A stretch of DNA of 64,000 nucleotides. Source: Clostridiales bacterium. Lineage in GTDB: Bacteria; Bacillota; Clostridia; Saccharofermentanales; Saccharofermentanaceae. Position numbers and translations under genes: made by a program. Of this stretch, positions 24,104 through 33,804 are shown one piece after another. The stretch is taken from positions 42,531 to 106,530 of the forward strand of contig JAFRST010000053.1 in assembly GCA_017427465.1 (NCBI GenBank). The letters run 5' to 3'. Positions within the stretch are counted from its first letter, which is position 1. The number at the start of each line of letters is the position of its first letter. Below the pieces are notes generated by a model. It was not told the DNA's origin. It was given only the letters and a program-made list of their open reading frames with translations, and made no database searches.

Positions 24104-25816
24104 ATGAAAAAATCCGGTAACAGGGCAGTAGGACTATTGTTAACTACAGTCATGTTACTGGGTTTTCTTTTGCCTTCAGGGTGCTTGAACTTCAGGCCCG
24201 GTGATCCCGAACAGATCGAGATGCTGGTTAACTATTTCATCGAAGACTTTGCCGAAGGCGATGCGGACGGTGTTGAATTTCTAGTGGAAGAAGGTTTCGA
24301 ATGTGATTTCAAGACAGGACCCAAAGAAGAAGTCATGCTGAAGATGGCGTCCAGGACGGAGATCCGCGAGATAGTTAATATCGATGTTGACAACAAGGCA
24401 CACGAAGCGAAGGCAAAGGTTAAGATTTCTTATGTCAATGCCGAGGATATTATTTTCAATTACGATAACTACGGCAAGACCAAGGAGCAGTATTTTGAAC
24501 TGATCGACAAAGCTGTTCTGCAGACGAAAACGCTGAAGTTCAACTTTTTTTACATCCCGTCCGAAGGAAAATGGATTATCGCTAAAGAGTCGGCTGAAAA
24601 ATATAAAGCGTTGTTTGATTTTGCTTCCCAGGTCAATATGATCATGATGAGCGAATATGATGCCAGCCTTCTCTTCGATAGAGCAATAGACCGCTTTGCC
24701 GAAGGTGATTTTGACAGCCCCGAATGTCCGCTCGATATCTATACCATCAGATATTTCGATTCCTGTCTGACTGATGATGAAGTCGTGAATGAAGGGGCAA
24801 GAGAATATGCAAAAGCATACTTCAAGTACATCGCAGATCACGGATATACTATCCACATAGATTCTGATAACCATTACCGGGCAGTACTTTACGGGTATGC
24901 TCCGTCAAAGAACGAGATACTTGATTATGTCTCAAGCGATGAATGCGTTGAAGCAGATTACATAGTCCGCATGAGGCTTGTCAGTGCGAACAGACGAGAT
25001 GTCCAGCCGGACACTTTGAGAAGTGCTATCGATGCAGATCTTTATAAGAATCTCGCCAAGAAGATCCCGGACATGTCTCCGGATAATTTCCAAGTCGATC
25101 TCAGGATAGTAATTGATTACGATCTGAATTCGGGCAAGACCTATGAACGTCTGGAGGTCTCCGATGAAAACACCGGCTTGATCATTCCGATCGATTGGTA
25201 TGAAGCAGAAGAAGCGCTCGAGCGTACTCCCGAACAGGAATTCAGATGCCGCGAAAAGGCCTGCGAAGACCTGCTTGCTTCCGGCGAGATCTCTCAGGAG
25301 AAATACGATATCTACATGCTGGCCATAGAACGCGACCGATACATCAATTCGGGCGGAACGGTCCCTGAATATGAGTACATCAGAAATGTGGAATGGGAAG
25401 GTACCGGAGAATACGTTAATCAGGCGGTTGATGTTGTCGAAGTGCTTCCGGATTTTTCTGACGGACAACTCTTATATGGAGAATCAGAGTACGACAGCAA
25501 CGGCTACTACATTTTTTACAGCTCGGAACCGGGGTGGCTTAATACGGCAGGCTACTATATTGATAACGATAAAGTCGTTGTCATGCTCAAGTACGATAAC
25601 AAGTTTGCAAAAGGTACCACATTGGTCTACGACTGGTATGTCGATGATGAAGAGGTAGGAGATTCCGTATTCTTTACCGTTGAAGAAGATGATACGGATG
25701 AATTTGTTTTCGAGATACCCAATATGCAGATCGGCAGATACAGCAAGTACGAATTCCGTCTCTGGGAAGAAGACCACATGCACGTCATTGCATATGTATC
25801 GCTTTCCCAAACTTGA
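24104..25816 (+). CDS. Hypothetical lipoprotein (570 aa)
   Basis: A type II signal peptide with lipobox LPSGC (Cys about residue 27) predicts an exported lipoprotein. The mature protein is acidic, with two similar N-terminal stretches (ADGVEFLVEEGFECDF and FDRAIDRFAEGDFDS) that may be NTF2-like or DUF-type domains, and a C-terminal Ig-like or beta-sandwich part (SEPGWLNTAGYYIDNDKVVVMLKYDNKFAKGT). No named family is recognised. It begins 39 bp after purA with a ribosome site GGAGTACTGAAA, so it may share its transcript. Confidence 0.7.
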   Translation: MKKSGNRAVGLLLTTVMLLGFLLPSGCLNFRPGDPEQIEMLVNYFIEDFAEGDADGVEFLVEEGFECDFKTGPKEEVMLKMASRTEIREIVNIDVDNKAHEAKAKVKISYVNAEDIIFNYDNYGKTKEQYFELIDKAVLQTKTLKFNFFYIPSEGKWIIAKESAEKYKALFDFASQVNMIMMSEYDASLLFDRAIDRFAEGDFDSPECPLDIYTIRYFDSCLTDDEVVNEGAREYAKAYFKYIADHGYTIHIDSDNHYRAVLYGYAPSKNEILDYVSSDECVEADYIVRMRLVSANRRDVQPDTLRSAIDADLYKNLAKKIPDMSPDNFQVDLRIVIDYDLNSGKTYERLEVSDENTGLIIPIDWYEAEEALERTPEQEFRCREKACEDLLASGEISQEKYDIYMLAIERDRYINSGGTVPEYEYIRNVEWEGTGEYVNQAVDVVEVLPDFSDGQLLYGESEYDSNGYYIFYSSEPGWLNTAGYYIDNDKVVVMLKYDNKFAKGTTLVYDWYVDDEEVGDSVFFTVEEDDTDEFVFEIPNMQIGRYSKYEFRLWEEDHMHVIAYVSLSQT

Positions 25817-25920
25817 GCACTGAAACTGTCCGTGATTTGCACTAAAAAACAAACGAAAAATATTAATGTGCAGAGTATAATAATCGCATATAATTCCAAC
25901 TGATTATGGGAGGAAGTTCC

Positions 25921-27462
25921 ATGGCCAAGGAGATGATCCTCGTCCTCGATTTCGGAGGACAGTATAACCAGCTTATCGCAAGAAGAGTAAGAGAGCTCTC
26001 TGTCTACAGTGAAGTCAGACCGCACACCATGAGCCTCGAAGAGATCAAAGAGCTTAATCCCAAAGGCATCATCCTTACCGGTGGTCCCAGTACAGTCTAT
26101 GAAGACGATGCTCCCAAGTGTTCTCCCGAACTCTTTAAGTTAGGCATCCCGGTCCTCGGAATATGCTATGGCGCCCAGCTCATGAACTACTTGCTTGGCG
26201 GCGAAGTAAAGTCCGCTCCCGTCAGAGAATACGGCCACACTGATGTTACTATCGATACAGAAGCTAAGCTCTTCAAAGGCGTCCTTCCCAAGACAGTCTG
26301 CTGGATGAGTCACACGGTCTATATCGCTAAGCCCGCACCCGGATTCAAGATCACAGCACATACTGAAGTATGCCCTGTTGCAGCTGCAGAGAACGTCGAA
26401 GAGAACCTCTATTGCGTACAGTTCCACCCGGAAGTTGTTCATACAGTAGAAGGCACAACAATGCTTGCTAACTTCGTTAAGGATGTCTGCAAATGCAAGT
26501 GCGACTGGAAGATGGATTCGTTCGTTGAGACATCCATCAAGGAGATCCGCGAGAAGGTCGGCTCAGGCCGCGTCCTTTGCGCCCTCTCAGGCGGCGTCGA
26601 TTCATCCGTTGCCGCAGTACTCCTTTCTAAAGCAGTCGGCAAGCAGCTCACATGCGTGTTCGTCGACCACGGACTTCTTAGAAAGAACGAAGGCGACGAA
26701 GTAGAAGCAGTATTCGGACCTGAAGGCCCTTACGATCTTAACTTCATCAGAGTCAATGCCCAGGAGCGCTTCTATTCCAAACTCGCAGGTGTTGAAGATC
26801 CTGAGACAAAGCGTAAGATCATCGGCGAAGAATTCATCAGAGTCTTCGAAGAAGAAGCAAAGAAGGTAGGCGCCGTCGACTTCCTCGTACAGGGCACCAT
26901 CTATCCTGACGTTATCGAATCCGGCCTCGGCAAGAGCGCCGTTATCAAGTCTCATCACAACGTCGGAGGACTTCCTGACTATGTTGATTTCAAGGAGATC
27001 ATCGAGCCTTTGAGACTCCTGTTCAAGGACGAAGTAAGAAAGGCAGGCCTTGAGCTCGGCATCCCCGAGAATCTCGTCTTCCGTCAGCCGTTCCCCGGTC
27101 CCGGACTTGCTATCCGCATCATCGGTGAAGTGACTGCAGAGAAGGTAAAGCTTGTTCAGGATGCAGATGCGATCTTCAGAAGAGAGATGCAGCTTGCAGG
27201 ATTTGATAAGTACGCAAATCAGTACTTCGTAGCACTCACAAATATGCGTTCCGTTGGCTGCATGGGCGACGAGAGAACATACGATTACGCATGCCTCCTC
27301 CGCGCCGTTACGACCACAGACTTCATGACCGCCGAAGCAGCAGAACTTCCCTGGTCACTTATCAACAAGGTCACGAACAGGATCGTAAACGAAGTCAAAG
27401 GCATCAGCCGCGTCTTCTACGACTGCACGGGCAAACCGCCGTCAACGATAGAGCTTGAATAA
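25921..27462 (+). CDS. guaA: GMP synthase (glutamine-hydrolysing)
   Basis: A 513-aa enzyme turning XMP into GMP. The glutamine amidotransferase part has [15 protein letters not shown] with the nucleophilic Cys and FHPEVVHT with the His; the ATP pyrophosphatase has [16 protein letters not shown]; the C-terminal dimerisation part ends [10 protein letters not shown]. The ATG at 25921 follows GGGAGG by 8 nt. Its 3' end (GAGCTTGAATAATG) is the integration target of the downstream element array. Confidence 0.97.
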   Translation: MAKEMILVLDFGGQYNQLIARRVRELSVYSEVRPHTMSLEEIKELNPKGIILTGGPSTVYEDDAPKCSPELFKLGIPVLGICYGAQLMNYLLGGEVKSAPVREYGHTDVTIDTEAKLFKGVLPKTVCWMSHTVYIAKPAPGFKITAHTEVCPVAAAENVEENLYCVQFHPEVVHTVEGTTMLANFVKDVCKCKCDWKMDSFVETSIKEIREKVGSGRVLCALSGGVDSSVAAVLLSKAVGKQLTCVFVDHGLLRKNEGDEVEAVFGPEGPYDLNFIRVNAQERFYSKLAGVEDPETKRKIIGEEFIRVFEEEAKKVGAVDFLVQGTIYPDVIESGLGKSAVIKSHHNVGGLPDYVDFKEIIEPLRLLFKDEVRKAGLELGIPENLVFRQPFPGPGLAIRIIGEVTAEKVKLVQDADAIFRREMQLAGFDKYANQYFVALTNMRSVGCMGDERTYDYACLLRAVTTTDFMTAEAAELPWSLINKVTNRIVNEVKGISRVFYDCTGKPPSTIELE

Positions 27463-27535
27463 TGAAAAAACGCTGGAAATGCCCTAAAACAGGGCATTTC
27501 ATTTTTTTAAGCCACCAAAAAGCCACTAAAATCTG
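27451..27535 (+). repeat. Attachment repeat 1: guaA 3' end plus left arm of element A
   Basis: GAGCTTGAATAAT forms the guaA end, followed by AAACGCTGGAAATGCCC, a terminator and the arm repeat GCCACCAAAAAGCCAC at 27511-27526. The same series recurs at 43.16, 45.75 and 61.77 kb. This is the leftmost junction of the integrated array. Confidence 0.8.
27477..27508 (+). terminator. Terminator of guaA
   Basis: AAATGCCCT / AGGGCATTT stem with a 5-nt loop, followed by CATTTTTTT. Confidence 0.9.
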
Positions 27536-27699
27536 AACTCATATATTTTGGAGACAGTAGAAGAACCATATTCAATTGATGGATCTGTAGCATAAAAAGT
27601 TATCAAGAGAACTTAACTACGATGTTATAATTGAGAAGACAGAGGAAGGGATCCTTTGTCGAGATAATAGACAGTAATCAGAACTAAGGAGAATTAACA

Positions 27700-28479
27700 G
27701 TGGATGATTCTGAAATTAACAAATTGAGAAATATACCGCCGTTTTACGATAATGTTCTCTTGCTTGGAGGATATAAACTTGAACCGGAATCATGTAACAA
27801 GCGGCTTGAGTATAAAGATCTGGAAATAGAGAAGCAAAAATTCTCGAAGATCAAGGAAGAATTCCAGACTATGTATTCGTTCGAAAACTGTAAGCTGACA
27901 GAAGTTAAAGTCAGCTGGGGCAAATTGAACTATATAAAGATAGCAGGCTGCAATGCTTTAGGCAGTTCTTTTACACAAGTTGAATTATCTTATGGCGAGG
28001 GTATTGCGGACAGCCGAATGGAGAAAGGCAAAATCAGGAATTTCGGTATACATAATATGCCGATATATCGCAGTACCATAATTGGAAGCAAACTCGAAGA
28101 AAGAGTGTATCTCCATAATATCAGTTTGGTGGAATGTACCGGAGAGATGCTCAAGGCGGATGATCTTTCGATCAATACGCTTAAACTTACTGAAAACAAG
28201 CTCACGGATCTGCAAGTGGATCACATATTTGGACAATTCATATACTCCCAAAGAAATATTCTTTGTGATGTTAGTATCGGTCACGGACGTATCAAGGATA
28301 GCAAACTCATTGGAGACAAACTTGAAAATGTGAAGTTCGCCGAGATGAAGTTTGTGAAATGTTATTTCAAAGACATAGACTTCTCAGATACTGAATTCGA
28401 GAATTGTACATTTAGCGAGTGCCTGTTTGATGATTGCACATACACGGAAGATCAAGGTAGATTGTTTGGTATAGAATAG
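27700..28479 (+). CDS. Pentapeptide-repeat-like protein
   Basis: A 259-aa protein from a GTG preceded by AAGGAG. The C-terminal third is a run of pentapeptide-type repeats (FVKCYFKDIDFSDTEFENCTF), which form a right-handed square helix; weaker repeats (FENCKLTEVKVSWGKL) occur earlier. Some relatives mimic DNA or protect gyrase, but no such role can be shown here. First cargo gene of element A. Confidence 0.65.
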   Translation: MDDSEINKLRNIPPFYDNVLLLGGYKLEPESCNKRLEYKDLEIEKQKFSKIKEEFQTMYSFENCKLTEVKVSWGKLNYIKIAGCNALGSSFTQVELSYGEGIADSRMEKGKIRNFGIHNMPIYRSTIIGSKLEERVYLHNISLVECTGEMLKADDLSINTLKLTENKLTDLQVDHIFGQFIYSQRNILCDVSIGHGRIKDSKLIGDKLENVKFAEMKFVKCYFKDIDFSDTEFENCTFSECLFDDCTYTEDQGRLFGIE

Positions 28480-28522
28480 TAAATCTTCAGTTTTCAAGTC
28501 TGTAAGGTATAAAAATGAGCAT

Positions 28523-29314
28523 ATGAAAATACTGATCTTCAATGGTGGGCCACACAAAGGAAATACATGGCGGCTAACTCAGATTGCAAAGAGTTATATT
28601 CAGAAAATTGATAAGACAGTTCAATTTTGTGAAGTGCATTTATCAGATATAGATATCCCATTCTGCACAGGATGCAGTAACTGTTTTCGCAAAGGACATA
28701 AAACTTGTCCGCATCATAATAAAATACAGCCAATAATAGATATGATAGAAGAATGCGATGCGGTTATTTTCTCTATTCCTTGTTTTCAGGGGCATTTGCC
28801 CGGAATTATGAAAAATTTTACAGATCATATGGCATTTATGCTGCATAGGCCGAGATATTTCAAAAAGAAGGCTCTTATAATCAGTACAACTGGAGGGGTA
28901 TCTGCTCAGAGTACAACAAAAGCTTTGGCAGCAACGTTGCCCGGGTGGGGCTTTAATAAGTGTTACCAGCTTCCGATAACTGCACTGAGCTGGAACGACT
29001 ACAAGCCAACAGAAAAGGATATGCGAAGAACATATGATATCACGAAGAGATTTTACCTTGATGTGAAATCCGGAAAAGCACATGTTCCGGGAGTGGGCGT
29101 GCTGATACCGTTTAATCTATTTCAGGCCATGTGCATTGATAATAAGGGAGAAAAAGAATATCCGACTGAGGATAATAACTTTTGGCCGAAATACAAAGGC
29201 ATGAGATATGCTCCGGGTATACCAATGACGCCTTTTAAACGAGTCATAGGTTGGCTTATATATCAAGTCGGAAAGAAGCTTTCACAGACAATGGTGATCA
29301 CATATAGGAAATAG
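28523..29314 (+). CDS. Flavodoxin-family NAD(P)H-dependent FMN oxidoreductase
   Basis: A 263-aa protein. The FMN-binding loop is FNGGPHKGNTWRL at the N terminus, followed by IPFCTGCSNCFRKG, a Cys motif common in iron-sulfur flavoprotein-like reductases, and VIFSIPCFQGHLPGIMKNFTDH, the second FMN contact. It probably reduces quinones or other acceptors. Cargo gene behind the pentapeptide protein. Confidence 0.82.
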   Translation: MKILIFNGGPHKGNTWRLTQIAKSYIQKIDKTVQFCEVHLSDIDIPFCTGCSNCFRKGHKTCPHHNKIQPIIDMIEECDAVIFSIPCFQGHLPGIMKNFTDHMAFMLHRPRYFKKKALIISTTGGVSAQSTTKALAATLPGWGFNKCYQLPITALSWNDYKPTEKDMRRTYDITKRFYLDVKSGKAHVPGVGVLIPFNLFQAMCIDNKGEKEYPTEDNNFWPKYKGMRYAPGIPMTPFKRVIGWLIYQVGKKLSQTMVITYRK

Positions 29315-29391
29315 ACCACCAAATTCCAGTTTGTCGGGATGAGCGATAGATCATAATAATATCAGCATAATAAATCAAGGGGAGTGTAAAA

Positions 29392-29706
29392 ATGGCATCG
29401 AGTAAAGATTATTTGGATTTCATTTCAGAACAGCTTTCAGAGTTGGATGATATAACTTACAGGGCGATGATGGGAGAATACATCATCTATTATCGTGGAA
29501 AAGTTGTCGGTGGCATTTATGATGACCGTTTTCTTGTGAAGCCTGTAAAGTCTGCTGTGAAAATGATGCCGGAAGCCGGTCTGGAACTTCCATACGAGGG
29601 AGCGAAGGAGATGCTCCTTGTCGATAATGTTGAGAACAAAGAGTTTCTTCGCAATATGTTAGAAGCTATGTATGAAGAACTACCTGCGCCGAAGAAAAAG
29701 AAGTGA
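29392..29706 (+). CDS. TfoX/Sxy N-terminal domain protein
   Basis: A 104-aa protein with the TfoX N-terminal pattern: ITYRAMMGEYIIYYRGKVVGGIYDDRFLVKPV, then an LPYEGAKEMLLVD segment and a lysine-rich end. The domain occurs in competence regulators of Gammaproteobacteria; in Firmicutes it is a stand-alone protein of unknown role. GGGGAG precedes the ATG. Confidence 0.82.
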   Translation: MASSKDYLDFISEQLSELDDITYRAMMGEYIIYYRGKVVGGIYDDRFLVKPVKSAVKMMPEAGLELPYEGAKEMLLVDNVENKEFLRNMLEAMYEELPAPKKKK

Positions 29707-29775
29707 GTTATAGTAAGGAAAATTATGAATTTAGTCGACAAACAGAGAGATAATTTTAACCCATAAAGAGTATCA

Positions 29776-29819
29776 AAAAGGGTCTAGCTGTACACTACAG
29801 TGTACAACTGAGATCCTTT
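29776..29819 (+). terminator. Bidirectional terminator after the TfoX gene
   Basis: AAAGGGTCTAGCTGTACACT / AGTGTACAACTGAGATCCTTT stem with T-runs; separates the rightward cargo from the leftward regulator. Confidence 0.75.
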
Positions 29820-29836
29820 AATTTATTATTTTCGAA

Positions 29837-29880
29837 TTCTTGTACGATTTGACCCTCTCCCACTGCTTAATAGTGAAGGG
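29837..29880. repeat. Solitary copy of the CTCTCCCA hairpin repeat
   Basis: TTGTACGATTTGACC followed by CTCTCCCACTGCTTAATAG and GAAGGG. Same degenerate repeat as the five copies at 62.09-62.72 kb, here at the left edge of the element A core. Confidence 0.6.
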
Positions 29881-29885
29881 ATGCT

Positions 29886-30035
29886 TTACAGCGGAAGATC
29901 ATCGATGCACATATAATAGACACCGAGCCGTTTGATCTGGGCCTTTACATCATGCTTGATGTGAGTCACCTTATAAGGCTTCCTTTTTAGCTTAGCCAGG
30001 AGAAGCGCCAGCGTTCCGCCCCAAACGATTGTCAT
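29886..30035 (-). CDS. Small hypothetical protein (49 aa)
   Basis: MTIVWGGTLALLLAKLKRK... ends YYMCIDDLPL. A short hydrophobic N terminus is followed by a basic middle. It lies 16 bp downstream of the XRE regulator in the same orientation. Its ribosome site (AAGGAAG) is 12 nt from the ATG, so translation is uncertain. Confidence 0.45.
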   Translation of the reverse strand: MTIVWGGTLALLLAKLKRKPYKVTHIKHDVKAQIKRLGVYYMCIDDLPL

Positions 30036-30051
30036 ATTATTAGTTACTTCC

Positions 30052-31005
30052 TTACTGTTCATTCATTTCTTTGATGGTTGCGCCACTATAGAATTTGAGG
30101 TCTTCATCAAACGCCTTCTCAAATTCCTTCTTAGCCAGCACGGAATAGGAATCCTTCTTTCGTGAGTAATTTAGCCAATCATTAACCATCTTATAGACAA
30201 TGTGCATGCCACCAAATCGGGTATAGTATGTAATCTTAAGAGCAGATCCGGTGTATTTGATCTCCGGGAACCCGGCAATACCTAAGTTAAGAAAATGATC
30301 CTTTTCGTACAGTAAATAAGCGAAATCAGCGGAAAAAGCATCAGGATCCAAAAGTTTATCTGCATCGAAGATAAATCCATATATTCCAGTTTCTGAAACC
30401 TCTACTATATCGAGAAGAAGCTCAGTGGGTATCTTACACAGCATATTGATTATATCGGTTATAGTCTCACAGTGCTTGGTCTTAGCTTTGGATAGTCTTC
30501 CAAGCTCATCATCATAGACTTCTCTAATGTTTTGCAGAATGTCTTTTTCAAAATCTGTCTCGTTGCTTGAGAATCTGCCTCTCCAGCTCTTGTACTCGAT
30601 AACACGCGGATCCTTATTATCATAGTACCTATCCAGGGAGAAGACCTGCCGCTTGTCATACCAATAATTAAGGTATGTGTTGAGGATATTATTACGCGTA
30701 TCTTCGTCATCGATGATAATAGCAGTCTTGCCGTCAATTCTTTCAATATCAATAGTGTGTTTATCCTCAAGCTCAAAGAGAATGTGCATTATATCGGCTG
30801 CATTTTTGACGTTTATATCAGACAAAGCTTCTACATCAACATCTAATGAATCAGCAATAGTCTTGAGAAGATCAGCCTTTGGTGTGCGCACATCGTTCTC
30901 ATATTGCCTTATTCTGTCTGCCTGAAGTCCCAATTTATCGCCTAATTCAGCTTGTGTATATCCACGAAGAAGTCTAAAGTACCTTATTTTTTCTCCAATT
31001 GTCAT
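30052..31005 (-). CDS. XRE-family transcriptional regulator of element A
   Basis: A 317-aa protein with an N-terminal Cro/CI HTH: MTIGEKIRYFRLLRGYTQAELGDKLGLQADRIRQYENDVRTP (residues 1-42). The remaining 260 residues are a large uncharacterised sensor or effector part. ATG 31005 has GGAGGTG 8 nt upstream; the open frame continues upstream only because it crosses the RNA region. It is divergent from the RNA and mobilization genes and probably represses them. Confidence 0.82.
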   Translation of the reverse strand: MTIGEKIRYFRLLRGYTQAELGDKLGLQADRIRQYENDVRTPKADLLKTIADSLDVDVEALSDINVKNAADIMHILFELEDKHTIDIERIDGKTAIIIDDEDTRNNILNTYLNYWYDKRQVFSLDRYYDNKDPRVIEYKSWRGRFSSNETDFEKDILQNIREVYDDELGRLSKAKTKHCETITDIINMLCKIPTELLLDIVEVSETGIYGFIFDADKLLDPDAFSADFAYLLYEKDHFLNLGIAGFPEIKYTGSALKITYYTRFGGMHIVYKMVNDWLNYSRKKDSYSVLAKKEFEKAFDEDLKFYSGATIKEMNEQ

Positions 31006-31189
31006 ATGCAATACACCTCCGTAAGTGCATTTTAACATAGAACTTGCGGAATTGTAAGACAAAAATGAAAATAAATAGCAAAAATGTACTTGCAAAACGA
31101 AACGGACTATTGTATAGTTATGAAGTACACATCTGTCCTTGTAAAATAAAATGCGAAGACAGTAAGGTATGGCTCGCAACCATACTGGT

Positions 31190-31490
31190 ACACCGAACCT
31201 TGACAACTTAATAACCCGATCTTCAGGTATCTCCCTGTATCCGAAGCCGAACCTTCCGGTCGCAACGACCTCCCGAAATGGAGAGAGCGATAAGCCGATG
31301 AAGGCAAAGGCGGGGTTGCTCCCGTCGGGCCTCGATGGGTACGGGGAAACAGGATGCATCACGCAGCCACAGGATGAGCGTTGAAGCCGGTAAGCGGACC
31401 GGTGAGCCGTCGAACCCAATGGGCGGGGCCGGGGGAAAGACCCGGTGGAAAAACCCAATGTGGGGCTCTAGCAAAGCCCCGCCTGAAGAC
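31190..31490 (+). ncRNA. Candidate structured RNA, copy 1
   Basis: This 300-nt GC-rich stretch between the XRE gene and the HTH gene has no convincing coding frame but shares blocks with a region at 62.74-63.04 kb: CTTGACAACTNAATA, GAGAGCGATAA, CACAGG.TGAG.GTTGAA and ACCCAATG. Stems are conserved while sequences differ: CCGGG/CCCGG here versus CGGGG/CCCCG there, and GGGGCT/AAGCCCC (31462-31480) versus TCCCGTA/TACGGGA. This compensatory pattern shows selection on RNA structure. In both cases an HTH gene with a strong ribosome site follows. Confidence 0.65.
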
Positions 31491-31627
31491 GTAGAGAAAC
31501 CAAAAACAAAAACCCAAAAGTTTTCAGGGGGTACTCTACCCTCTGATAGGGGAAAACAAATTCCTGGGGGGAGTCTGTCCTCTCTCCCGGAAGACAAAAA
31601 TCTAAACAAATTAAGGAGGAAAACAAA

Positions 31628-31843
31628 ATGGCAGAAAACAACAACACTATGTTTATCGGAGTAGCTCAGATCCAGAGAGACTGGGGTATTTCCAGATCAA
31701 AGGCGTATCAGATCATCAAGGATCTTAACGCAGAACTCAAGAAGAAGAATCCCGGCGCTCTTGTCGTATCAGGCAGAGTTAACCGCTTCTGGTATGAAGA
31801 AGCTTGCCTCCAGAGAGGTAGTTCGAACAATGGCAGCTTATGA
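31628..31843 (+). CDS. Small HTH protein upstream of the integrase
   Basis: A 71-aa protein with IGVAQIQRDWGISRSKAYQIIKDLNAELKKK, an excisionase or helix-turn-helix fold, then LVVSGRVNRFWYEEA. AAGGAGG lies 7 nt before the ATG. The homologous gene at 63189 occupies the same place between RNA and integrase. Likely a directionality factor or regulator. Confidence 0.75.
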   Translation: MAENNNTMFIGVAQIQRDWGISRSKAYQIIKDLNAELKKKNPGALVVSGRVNRFWYEEACLQRGSSNNGSL

Positions 31844-31971
31844 GAAGAACACGGGAAAAATAAAGCCTCTCCTAAGAGAGGCGAATACGCACACAAAGGC
31901 GCGAATTAAATGTAGCAACTTAATTATAGTGCCTTTTTGCGTATTAATCAATCAGAAACACAGGAGGCATT

Positions 31972-32703
31972 ATGGGAAGTAAGAAATCATTCGTGATTTA
32001 TACGGCATGGAAGAGCTTCTTCGAGCTGCTGGATGAACCGGCGCTCGTTAAGGAGCTTCTCTTTGCCGTATTCAGCCTCGCTGAAGGCGAGGAAGTTGTT
32101 ATAACGAACAACAAGGTAAGAACAGCCTTTAACGCAATAGAACCCACGATGAAAGAGGATCTTGAAGCGTATAAGGCAAAGTGTGAGAAGAACAGAGCAG
32201 CAGCCCAGAGCAGATGGAGTAATACGGACGGTATGCGTTCGCATACGGACGCAATGCAACGGGATGGTGATAATGACTATGACTATGTCAATGATAATGG
32301 TAATGACTATGATAATGAGTCTGATAATGATATTGATATGTCTGTCATGTCAGGGCAGGATGTTCCGTCCGTCGCTGATGTTATAGAAGCTTCTAAGAAC
32401 CGTAGAGTAGATATGTCGGAAGAGGAAGCCAAAGCATTCCTTGAACACTATTACAGAGATCTTAAGGGCGTGATCAACGGTGAACCCATAAGGAACTGGA
32501 GAAAACTGCTCAAGTCTTGGGATAACCACACACTTGTAGAACCTGAAACCGTTATGGGAACCGGATATGAAGGGTATCAGAACGTCTATTGCAGATTGCC
32601 CGTTGAAGTTCAGAGAGCCGTTGATAAAGATCAGGAACAGTTTGGCGGCATGCTGACCAGGGCAACTGCAAGAAAAGTCACGGAACTCAGAAGGGCGGTG
32701 TGA
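31972..32703 (+). CDS. DUF6291-like element protein
   Basis: A 243-aa protein starting with GSKKSFVIYTAWKSFFELLDEPALVKELLFAVFSLAEGE. It has an Asn/Asp-rich linker (NDYDNESDNDID, made by repeats of AATGAT) and a C-terminal helical part (EEEAKAFLEHYYRDLKGVINGEPIRNWRKLLKSW). Similar proteins occur between HTH and integrase or Rep genes of integrative elements and may serve replication. Function is not proven. Confidence 0.6.
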   Translation: MGSKKSFVIYTAWKSFFELLDEPALVKELLFAVFSLAEGEEVVITNNKVRTAFNAIEPTMKEDLEAYKAKCEKNRAAAQSRWSNTDGMRSHTDAMQRDGDNDYDYVNDNGNDYDNESDNDIDMSVMSGQDVPSVADVIEASKNRRVDMSEEEAKAFLEHYYRDLKGVINGEPIRNWRKLLKSWDNHTLVEPETVMGTGYEGYQNVYCRLPVEVQRAVDKDQEQFGGMLTRATARKVTELRRAV

Positions 32704-32704
32704 T

Positions 32705-33802
32705 ATGGCAGTATTTAAAGACATAGGCAGCGTTTATAAAGGTAAAAAATGGAGAGTTCTCTGTTACTACACTGACTGGCGAGGACAGCGTGTCCGCCAT
32801 GAGAAACGCGGATTCGAAACAAGACATGATGCACTTGAGTATGAGCGTACCTTTTTAGCCAAGCAGACGAAGGATATCAATATGGCATTTAACGCCTTCG
32901 TTGATATCTACCTTAGGGATGTGGAGCCGCAGCTTAAGAAAAGTACGGTCGCTAATAAGATCCAGATCATCGATAAGCACATCAGACCTTACTTCAAGGA
33001 ACTGTCTTTATCAGAGATCACTTCAACACATATCCTTCAGTGGCAGAATGAACTTCTGACGCAGAGGGACGATGACGGTAAGGGATATTCTCCGACTTAT
33101 CTCCGAACGATTAACAACCAGCTGACGGCTATCTTCAACCATGCGGTCAACTACTATGACCTTCCAAAGAACCCTTGTAAGGCGTTTAAGAAAATCGGAA
33201 GGAAGAGCAGTAAAGAAATGCTCTTTTGGACGAAGGACGAGTATCTGAAGTTCTCAGAGGCGGTCCAGGACAAACCGATCTCCTATTACGCATTCCAAGT
33301 TCTTTACTGGACCGGTATCAGGTGCGGAGAGCTTCTGGCTCTTACGAAGAAGGACTTCGATCTTGAGAAGCGCACATTAAGGATCAGCAAGAATTATCAG
33401 GTCGTAAACGGTGAAGAGATGATAACTTCTCCTAAGACCGAGAAGAGTAACCGCACGATAGATCTTCCGAAGTTCCTGTGTAATGAGATGCAGGATTATT
33501 TCGATTCGATCTACGGCCTTGATGATGACAGCCGCATCTTCCCGATATCAAAACACTATCTCCATCACGAAATGGACAGAGGAAGTAAGAAGGCCGGTGT
33601 TAAGAGGATCAGGATCCACGACCTCAGACATTCTTGCTGCGCACTTCTGATCCATCTCGGATATGCTCCGGTTCAGATCGCTGAAAGACTTGGTCATGAG
33701 AGCGCCGTAATTACCCAGCGGTATGCGCACCTTTATCCCTCCGTACAGAAGGATATGGCCAACCGTTTGGATCAGGAATTCAACGACTCGGAAGGAGAAT
33801 GA
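32705..33802 (+). CDS. int: Tyrosine integrase of element A
   Basis: A 365-aa recombinase. N-terminal arm-binding part KKWRVLCYYTDWRGQRVRHEKRGF; core-binding domain about 60-150; catalytic WTGIRCGELLALT (Arg I), HDLRHSCCALLIHLGY (His/Arg) and LGHESAVITQRYAHLYP (His, Tyr). It starts 1 bp after the previous gene and its stop overlaps a candidate start of mobC. It is in mid-element rather than at the end, as usual for this IME layout. Confidence 0.93.
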   Translation: MAVFKDIGSVYKGKKWRVLCYYTDWRGQRVRHEKRGFETRHDALEYERTFLAKQTKDINMAFNAFVDIYLRDVEPQLKKSTVANKIQIIDKHIRPYFKELSLSEITSTHILQWQNELLTQRDDDGKGYSPTYLRTINNQLTAIFNHAVNYYDLPKNPCKAFKKIGRKSSKEMLFWTKDEYLKFSEAVQDKPISYYAFQVLYWTGIRCGELLALTKKDFDLEKRTLRISKNYQVVNGEEMITSPKTEKSNRTIDLPKFLCNEMQDYFDSIYGLDDDSRIFPISKHYLHHEMDRGSKKAGVKRIRIHDLRHSCCALLIHLGYAPVQIAERLGHESAVITQRYAHLYPSVQKDMANRLDQEFNDSEGE

Positions 33803-33804
33803 TC

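Noticed and set aside
25817..25920. Purine riboswitch before guaA
   Set aside because: The gap is about 100 bp and lacks the conserved three-way junction loops.
31006..31458. Upstream in-frame extension of the XRE gene and other frames through the RNA region
   Set aside because: A strong ribosome site marks the start at 31005, and the upstream frames only cross GC-rich structured RNA.
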